A DNA stretch of 64,000 bases, taken from contig WSYJ01000186.1 of assembly GCA_020186115.1 (NCBI GenBank), positions 2,463,501 to 2,527,500 on the forward strand, written 5' to 3'. The first letter of the stretch is position 1. Each line of letters begins with the position of its first letter. Source of the stretch: Histomonas meleagridis. Lineage: Eukaryota > Parabasalia > Tritrichomonadida > Dientamoebidae. Below, piece after piece: positions 58,271-64,000 of this stretch. The position numbers and the translations under genes are program-made. The notes under the pieces are model-generated. The model was not told the origin of the DNA, searched no databases, and saw only the letters and a list, made by a program, of their open reading frames with translations.

Positions 58271-59398
58271 ATGGGAGGAAGCCAATCAATAATTTGCAAC
58301 GAAAACTTTCAAATGCTACAGGGTTTAGAAAAAATTATTTTTGATTTGGATGAAAAAAATATCAAACAATTGGTTGAATCTTCATTAAACTATTATTCCT
58401 TAGAATTCCCATATTCTTTCTATCATATCATTTGTAGAATCGTTTATTCATATTTTGTTTCAACAGGGAATGAAGAATTATGTTTTAAGTATTTACAAAC
58501 AATTCAAATAAAATCAAGTTATAATATCATTAATGTTTTCACTCAATTATTATTAATAATTAATAGTCAAGAATCAAATTATCTTCTGGAAAAAATGATT
58601 GAAGGTGAATTAATTGAGCCGAATATTATTCAAAATGAAAATAATCGATTTTTTATACATTATTTCCCTGAAAATCAATCTAAAAGATATATATATCAAA
58701 TTAAAGAAGAATTTCAAAAGAATGATTTTGAACTTCATAAGAAGTACGTAAAAGAAGGTCATAATCCAAATGAAATCCCAAAAATAATTAGAAATGATGA
58801 AGTTGAAAAACTTCAAGAAATATCATCACAAACAAATTTTGATTTGAATCAAACAATTGAGCCATCACTTTATGAAAGATATTCATTTATCAATCAAAGA
58901 AATGTTACATTAATTGATTATGCAGCATTTTTTTCTTCAGTTAAATGTTTTAAATATTTACTTATGAATGGTGCAAATGTAGAAAATACAGGTAAATACG
59001 CTGTTGCAGGTGGAAATGAAGAAATTATTCATTTATGTGAACAAAATCACTCATCATTTAAAGATGCATATGAAGCAGCAATCGAATTTCATCGAAATGA
59101 TATCTTTAAATATCTTCATGAAAATAATATTGTCAAAATCAGTAATTTAGAAAAATTAGGAAAAGAATGTATTTTGCATGATAATTATAATCTTTTTTCA
59201 TTATTAGAAAAAGAAGGAATGAAAATCAATGAAACTTTTATCGATGAATCAATCGCAACAGGAAATTTATTTATATTTCAATGTTTCCCCAAAAAAAAAT
59301 CTATAAATTTTTTGGAGATTTCAGGTTTCTCTGGTAATAAAGAGTTTTATGACTACCTTATTAAACATAAATATATTGATTTAAAACAATATGTTTGA
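58271..59398 (+). CDS. DUF3447/ankyrin-family protein, first exon-like segment
   Basis: The 375-residue frame begins MGGSQSIIC, a clean N-myristoylation signal (Gly2, Ser6). It continues with the trichomonad N-terminal helical domain (about 10-150: KIIFDLDEKNIKQLVESSLN, EFPYSFYHIICRIVYSYF). The DUF3447/ankyrin region runs from about 175 to the end (EGHNPNEIPKIIRNDEVEKL, LIDYAAFFSSVKCFKYLLMN, GANVENTGKYAVAGGNEEII). The stop at 59396-59398 falls inside an 80-nt spacer of the same type that separates the ankyrin units that follow, so the frame shown may be only the 5' exon of a longer gene running to about 60780. Family is expanded in T. vaginalis. Function unknown; ankyrins bind proteins. Confidence 0.75.
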   Translation: MGGSQSIICNENFQMLQGLEKIIFDLDEKNIKQLVESSLNYYSLEFPYSFYHIICRIVYSYFVSTGNEELCFKYLQTIQIKSSYNIINVFTQLLLIINSQESNYLLEKMIEGELIEPNIIQNENNRFFIHYFPENQSKRYIYQIKEEFQKNDFELHKKYVKEGHNPNEIPKIIRNDEVEKLQEISSQTNFDLNQTIEPSLYERYSFINQRNVTLIDYAAFFSSVKCFKYLLMNGANVENTGKYAVAGGNEEIIHLCEQNHSSFKDAYEAAIEFHRNDIFKYLHENNIVKISNLEKLGKECILHDNYNLFSLLEKEGMKINETFIDESIATGNLFIFQCFPKKKSINFLEISGFSGNKEFYDYLIKHKYIDLKQYV

Positions 59399-60787
59399 AA
59401 ATTTTATTGAATTTTTGATAAAATAATTTAATATTTCAAAACATGATTTAAGGTTTTTTTAAAATATTTGAAATATTCTTCAATGCATCTCAAAAAGGCT
59501 ACAAAGAAATCGTTCAATTACTTATTAAACAAAAAGAAATTGATATTAATGTAAAAGATATTTAGTTTCATAATTTTATATTTCAAAATGATATATAGAA
59601 TTTTAAAATATTTCGAACAGCACTTATGAAGGCATCTGAATATGGTCGTACAGATATAGTTAAATTACTACTTGAACAAGAAGGAATTGATACTAATGTT
59701 AATATTTATTCGTTTTATTTATTATTTGTTTTGACAATTTTATTATATTTTAAAATAATTTTTAAAAATTATTTAAATTATTTGAAACAGCACTTATGAA
59801 GGCATCTGAATATGGTTATACAGAAATAATTAAATTACTACTTGAACAAGAAGGAATTATTATCAACGCAATAAATATTGAATTAAATTATATTATATTT
59901 AATTTAATAACTTAGAATTTCAAAATAATATTTAAAAATTATTTAAATTATTTCAAACAGCACTTATTTTAGCATCTAAATATGGTCATACAGAAATCGT
60001 TAAATTGCTTCTTGAACATGAAGGAATTGATATTAATGCTAAAAGTATTTATTTGTTTTATTTAATATATATTTTAATAATTTGATATTTCAAAATAATA
60101 TTTGGAATTTATTTAAAATATTTTATACAGCACTTATGTGTGCATCTTATAAAGGTTATACAGAAATCGTTAAATTACTTCTTGAACAAGAAGATATTGA
60201 TATTAATGCTAAAAATATTTATTTATTTTATTTGAAATTTATTTTAATATTTTTATATTTCAAAATAGTATTTGGAAATTATTTAAATTATTTAATACAG
60301 CACTTATTTTAGCATCTCGATATGGTCATACAGAAATAGTTAAATTACTTCTTGAACAAGAAGGAATTTATATTAATGCTAAAGGTATTTATTTATTTTA
60401 TTTGATATTTATTTTAATAATTTGATCTTTCAAAATAATATTTGGAAATTATTTAAATTATTTTGGACAGCACTTATGTTTGCATCTTCATATGGTTATA
60501 CAGAAATAGTTAAATTACTTCTTGAGCAAAAAGGTATTGATATTAATACTAAAGATATTTATTTGTTTTATTTGAAATTTATTTTAATAATTTGATATTT
60601 CAAAATAATATTTGGAAATTATTTAAATTATTTAGAACAGCACTTATAACAGCATCTGAAGAAGGTTATACAGAAATAGTTAAATTACTTCTTGAACAAG
60701 AAGAAATTGAAATTAATGCTAAAGATATTTATTGGTTTTATATATTATTTCAAAATAATACTTTGAAAATTGTTTAAGGTATTTGAT
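59387..60787 (+). repeat. 170-bp-period ankyrin-module array B (eight units)
   Basis: Units (residue before TAL to the Lys of INAK) lie at 59467-59556, 59614-59700, 59784-59873, 59954-60043, 60124-60213, 60294-60383, 60464-60553 and 60634-60723. Spacers are 80 nt (first), 57, 83, then five of exactly 80, and a last one of 61 leading into a dying unit (60785). From 59790 to 60640 the ACAG before each unit recurs every 170 bp. Blocks are open and code NTALxxASxxGYTEIVKLLL-type repeats; the spacer right half (CAAAATAATATTTGGAAA, then TTATTTAAATTATTT) is the most conserved DNA. Reading straight through breaks frame at each unit. Confidence 0.85.
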
Positions 60788-60858
60788 ACAGCTAGTAATC
60801 GTTAGAACAAGATTTTTCTGAGAAAAGATCAACAAATTATTAACAATGAGTTATTCAA

Positions 60859-62160
60859 TATAGGGGGGGTAAATAAAGATTGAACCCCAATCTATCTCGA
60901 TTTCTAGTGAATAAAAAATTTTTTTAATAATATTGCTTTATTATATAAGATGTGTATATAAATAAACTATGATTAAAGATTCATAATTTCTTTTTGGTGA
61001 CGAGATAATTTTGTTTGAAATTTTGGTGGTGTCAAAAACGTCATTAAATAAGTTCACAAAAATTATGGAAACATTTGAGCAAAAGTTTGTAATCAAGTTT
61101 CTCTATCTCAGTGGTAAAGGCTACAAAGCTATATACACAAAATTAAAGAACATGCTTCACGAAAATACTGTAGGTATAAGAACAGTTAAGAGACTGTGTC
61201 AAAAATTTAAAACAGAGGATTTAACATGCCTATTCAATAACATCCCCGGTAGACCCGAGAGTGACTCAGTTGGACCGATTACAAAAATCCTTGAGATATG
61301 TCCATTCTCAAGTGCCAAAAGCATCTCACGGAAACTCAATGTGACGCGTTAAACTATATCAAAAGTTCTTAAAGATGATATGGGTTTAAAAATATATATC
61401 CGAAAGTGGGGACCCATGAATAAACAGTCGATAAGAAGGAAGAAAGGGTACAATGTTCAATTGAAATTTAGAAATATTAGAGCAAGATGCAAAAAAGAGT
61501 TTTATTAATATTATGACTGGTGATGAGTCCTGGTTTCATTTGAAGTATGAAAGTCCTTTTATGTATGTTACATCACCTGGAGAAGTGCATCATTGTACCT
61601 CAATGATAATTTCCTCTGGAAAAATTATGGTAACAATATTCTTTAATGGAAATTGTCTTCTATGCTGTGACATGTTTCAAAATGAATGTAAATATAATCA
61701 GCGGTATTTCATTGATCATATAGTACCAGAAATTCAATTAAATACTGATGAAATAGAGGATGAACCCGACTTAGAAAATATGATGATTCATATTTCCAAT
61801 TGTAGAGTTCACGGAGGCAAACTTGTAACCAATAAATTTGAAGATCTAAAAGTCATATCAATACCGCACCCATCTTATTCCCCTGACATCATCCCATGCG
61901 ACTTTCGGTTATTTTGAATAATGAAAAAATATTTCGAAGATAAGGAGATAAAAGATGAACATGATTTAAAAACATGCATTTTAACCTGATGGGAAACCGA
62001 AAGTTTTGAAGAGCTTGAAAATGTCTTTAAAGAATGGATGGAGAGGTTAAACTGAGTCATTGAGCACAATGTGGAATACTTTATCAAATAAATAAAAATC
62101 AAAAGAAAATTCCTTATATTGAGTGAAATCGGAGAGGGGATCATTAAATACCCCTCTATA
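60859..62160 (+). mobile_element. Tc1/mariner-family DNA transposon, inactive
   Basis: The element spans about 1302 bp, bounded by TATAG(G/A)GGGG(T)-type imperfect inverted ends (left 60859 TATAGGGGGGGTAA; right end reversed TATAGAGGGGTATTTAAT), with an inner GATTTC match as well, and TA at both edges as expected for mariner insertion. Size is typical for mariner, and mariners are known in T. vaginalis. It lies just past ankyrin array B and directly against an inverted ankyrin unit. Confidence 0.8.
61065..62091 (+). pseudogene. mariner transposase pseudogene
   Basis: The start METFEQKFVIKFLYLSGKGY fits the HTH domain, followed by the GRPES linker and a second HTH with SAKSISRKLNVTR. A stop at 61350-61352 breaks the frame, then a +1 shift near 61500 leads to the catalytic part: TGDESWFHL (first Asp), IHISNCRVHGG where active enzymes have HxDNAxxH (second Asp replaced by Ser), and PHPSYSPDIIPCDFRLF (third Asp, exactly 34 residues after the Ser, so DD34D spacing). 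In-frame TGAs follow at 61915-61917 and twice later. It cannot make an active transposase. Confidence 0.85.
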
Positions 62161-62290
62161 TTTCTGTATAACCTTTTCCAGCTGCCCACATAAGTGCTGT
62201 ATTAAATGATTTAAATAATTTCCAAATATTAATTTGAAATATTTTTTTCAAATAAATATCTTTTTGTATCAAGAATCTATAATAGAAACA
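62161..62290 (-). pseudogene. inverted ankyrin-module fragment cut by the mariner
   Basis: On the minus strand this reads GATATTTATTTG, a 57-nt spacer, then NTALMWAAGKGYTE and stops at the transposon edge. It is an ankyrin unit in the opposite orientation to array B, so the flanks of the mariner do not come from one continuous array. Confidence 0.65.
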
Positions 62291-62337
62291 AATAAATTAA
62301 ATAACTTTTAATAATTCAAATTACGCGTTTGAAATTA

Positions 62338-64000
62338 TCACTTTTTCTTCAGTTCGATTCCAAGGTGCTGCGCCAGTTGCGTTCCGAAGTTACCCAAAAT
62401 TCCGGATGTCACCGATAGCGCTTTATCTTTAAAGTTTTTCACAGCGCTTAAAGTTTCTGTGTAGTTCTCCAACTTCAAACCATTTCTAATCATTGAAGCG
62501 ATTGGCCCAACGATTGGAGTCAGAATCCTTTCGACTGACGAATGTATTAACTGCGAATTATTGTCCCAAATCTTTCGAAGGAATGTCATGAACATTCGAA
62601 TCATCAATGGGTTTGTTGACTTCTTTGCTATTGATTCGATTGACTCGACAACTTTATCATATTCCAAGAACTTAACAAATGATTGTGGCGAATGGCTTAA
62701 CATCAAGAAAATTATCTTCCATGACAATATGAATTCTTTTTTTTGAATTTGTTGATCATTAATTGGATATAAATAACTTGCTAATAATTCACAGAATGGT
62801 TTAACCTTTACAAATGTATTATAACAAATTTCGACAGTACATAAATTTCGAATACATTTTATGATATCTAAATATGGCGAATTACTTTGGATAATTTTCA
62901 TTGTAATATTACTAATATTATTTTGATATGCCTTATCATTAAAATTATATATTAATTCTCTCCGACCTAAGATCGGACATGCGTGCACGTAAACCTTTGA
63001 AAATAATTGTGCGTCGACCGTTTCGTCAAAAAGTGGCATGAAGACGTTATCTTGTATCGAAATATTATTTTCAATGAGGTATAAGAAAACTGAATCCAAG
63101 AATAAACATAAGAATAATGTCATAAATTGTGTGAAATTGTTTTCTACCTTCAAACCGTTAGAAATCAATGAAACGGTACTACCTCTACATCCATAAATAA
63201 ACCTCAGTAAAAAGATGCGACCGTTTTTATATTTTGTGATTTCATTTGCGATATTAAAGAAGTCATTATTTGCTAATTTCGTAATGATTCGTATCGATGG
63301 GATTTCAGATAACATCATCATAATGTTACACTTATCATTATCATCAATCTTTAATGACCCCCATAATTCATCACGATGTTCATCAATTGATTTGATGATT
63401 GAAGTTGATAACTTTCGACAACTTGCAATGACTAATGACATGAACAATGTACCTGTTATATTGTTTTGGTACGACACTATACTACTTAACAAATGTAACT
63501 GCGACACCTCAAAATTAAATTGTGTATCAACTGATGGCTTGAATAATGATATATTAATACCAGATGTAACTAATATTAACTTAGTCACTTCATATAAACT
63601 TTCGATTTGTGACTTTTGGATGATTAAGTTGAAGAAGTTCAATGAGAACTCCGCCTCCATTAACTTGGGTAATATCATACTAAAGCGAATGAATTCTTCT
63701 TTGTTGTTCCGTATCGTAGGTAATATCTTCACGATGTTTTCTGGTGTAAGTATTGTCTTCAAGATGTCAATAGGCATCGAATCTTTAGAGCGATGTTTTC
63801 GTGTATGACGTCGCTTACGTTGCGATGTTTGCTTGGGACTTTCACTAGTCGATTTACTGTCTACTTCAATGATTGGTGCTTCCTCTTTCGTGAATGAACG
63901 AAGACGTGATGAACGTGTGCGTCGATCAGTAGGACGTGGATTATCTCGTTTGCTTGGCTCTAAATTGGATTCTTCATTCTTTTGTTCTGACGAATGTTTT
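62338..64000 (-). CDS. helical protein with SR-type N-terminus (partial, runs off window)
   Basis: The frame is open from the stop at 62338 to the window edge, so the gene is 5'-incomplete; the ATG at 63777 (MPIDILKT) is probably internal. The upstream part (63778-64000) codes an Arg/Ser/Lys-rich tail (SKRDNPRPTDRRTRSSRLRS; SPKQTSQRKRRHTRKHRSK) of nuclear type. The remaining 480 residues are an Ile/Leu/Phe-rich helical domain (ILKTILTPENIVKILPTIRN onward) ending GILGNFGTQLAQHLGIELKK. No family recognised; HEAT-like folding is likely. The last 250 bp are richer in G+C. Confidence 0.6.
   Translation of the reverse strand, partial: KHSSEQKNEESNLEPSKRDNPRPTDRRTRSSRLRSFTKEEAPIIEVDSKSTSESPKQTSQRKRRHTRKHRSKDSMPIDILKTILTPENIVKILPTIRNNKEEFIRFSMILPKLMEAEFSLNFFNLIIQKSQIESLYEVTKLILVTSGINISLFKPSVDTQFNFEVSQLHLLSSIVSYQNNITGTLFMSLVIASCRKLSTSIIKSIDEHRDELWGSLKIDDNDKCNIMMMLSEIPSIRIITKLANNDFFNIANEITKYKNGRIFLLRFIYGCRGSTVSLISNGLKVENNFTQFMTLFLCLFLDSVFLYLIENNISIQDNVFMPLFDETVDAQLFSKVYVHACPILGRRELIYNFNDKAYQNNISNITMKIIQSNSPYLDIIKCIRNLCTVEICYNTFVKVKPFCELLASYLYPINDQQIQKKEFILSWKIIFLMLSHSPQSFVKFLEYDKVVESIESIAKKSTNPLMIRMFMTFLRKIWDNNSQLIHSSVERILTPIVGPIASMIRNGLKLENYTETLSAVKNFKDKALSVTSGILGNFGTQLAQHLGIELKKK

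Noticed and set aside
59387-60787. Regular 170-bp repeats resembling a CRISPR array or satellite
   Set aside because: The repeating part codes open ankyrin blocks and the unit is one ankyrin repeat plus spacer; no short palindromic repeat with unique spacers, and the genome is eukaryotic.
1-64000. Search by eye for tRNA, rRNA and snRNA genes
   Set aside because: No cloverleaf, A/B-box pair or rRNA segment recognised; tRNAscan and Rfam searches would be decisive.

Overview
The window reads as nuclear DNA of a parabasalid protist, most likely Trichomonas vaginalis or a close relative such as Tritrichomonas. The reasons are: about 36 mostly intron-free genes packed on both strands in AT-rich DNA; a hydrogenosome-targeted NADH dehydrogenase 51 kDa subunit; a BspA-like leucine-rich-repeat surface protein; the DUF3447-plus-ankyrin family; a mariner transposon of about 1.3 kb; initiator-like TCA(C/T)(A/T) motifs close to several ATGs; and many stop codons that run directly into TAAA, the polyadenylation signal reported for T. 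vaginalis. No rRNA, tRNA or CRISPR array was recognised. The species call is inference.

Layout. 0-7.2 kb: coiled-coil protein, RBM26/27-like RNA-binding protein (divergent pair with a 59-bp promoter), ankyrin remnant, HEAT-like protein, chromo-barrel protein. 7.2-9.1 kb: decayed DNA. 9.1-20.8 kb: N-myristoyltransferase, RBR ubiquitin ligase, Rho GTPase, small hypothetical gene, FKBP-TPR, PPP phosphatase, PH-like protein, two tandem ADF/cofilins, GOST-like membrane protein. 21-32.8 kb: acyl-CoA synthetase, CK1 kinase, proteasome alpha-3, large helical protein, RTEL1-like helicase, C1orf43-like membrane protein. 33.6-49.6 kb: Sec7 ARF-GEF and TAF6 (divergent, 36 bp apart), BspA-like protein, threonine dehydratase, Ndh51, a secreted cationic-helix protein, Tup1-like WD40 protein, Sti1-like co-chaperone. 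49.6-64 kb: coatomer gamma, a patchwork of gene fragments (52.4-54.7 kb), pseudokinase, polytopic membrane protein, DUF3447-ankyrin gene with a tandem array, dead mariner, and a gene running off the right end.

Most genes are housekeeping (vesicle coat and ARF activation, proteasome, TFIID, chaperones, signalling, hydrogenosome energy metabolism) and do not form operons. The accessory DNA is dominated by ankyrin modules at three loci. These modules have one striking property. Each 90-base ankyrin-coding block is followed by a spacer that is nearly always exactly 80 nt, giving a 170-bp period that is not a multiple of three. Treating 9 nt of the spacer as coding gives exactly 33 codons per repeat and a 71-nt intron-like remainder without the known trichomonad splice motifs. 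The other candidate novelty is a 157-residue protein at 44978-45451 built like an antimicrobial-peptide precursor.
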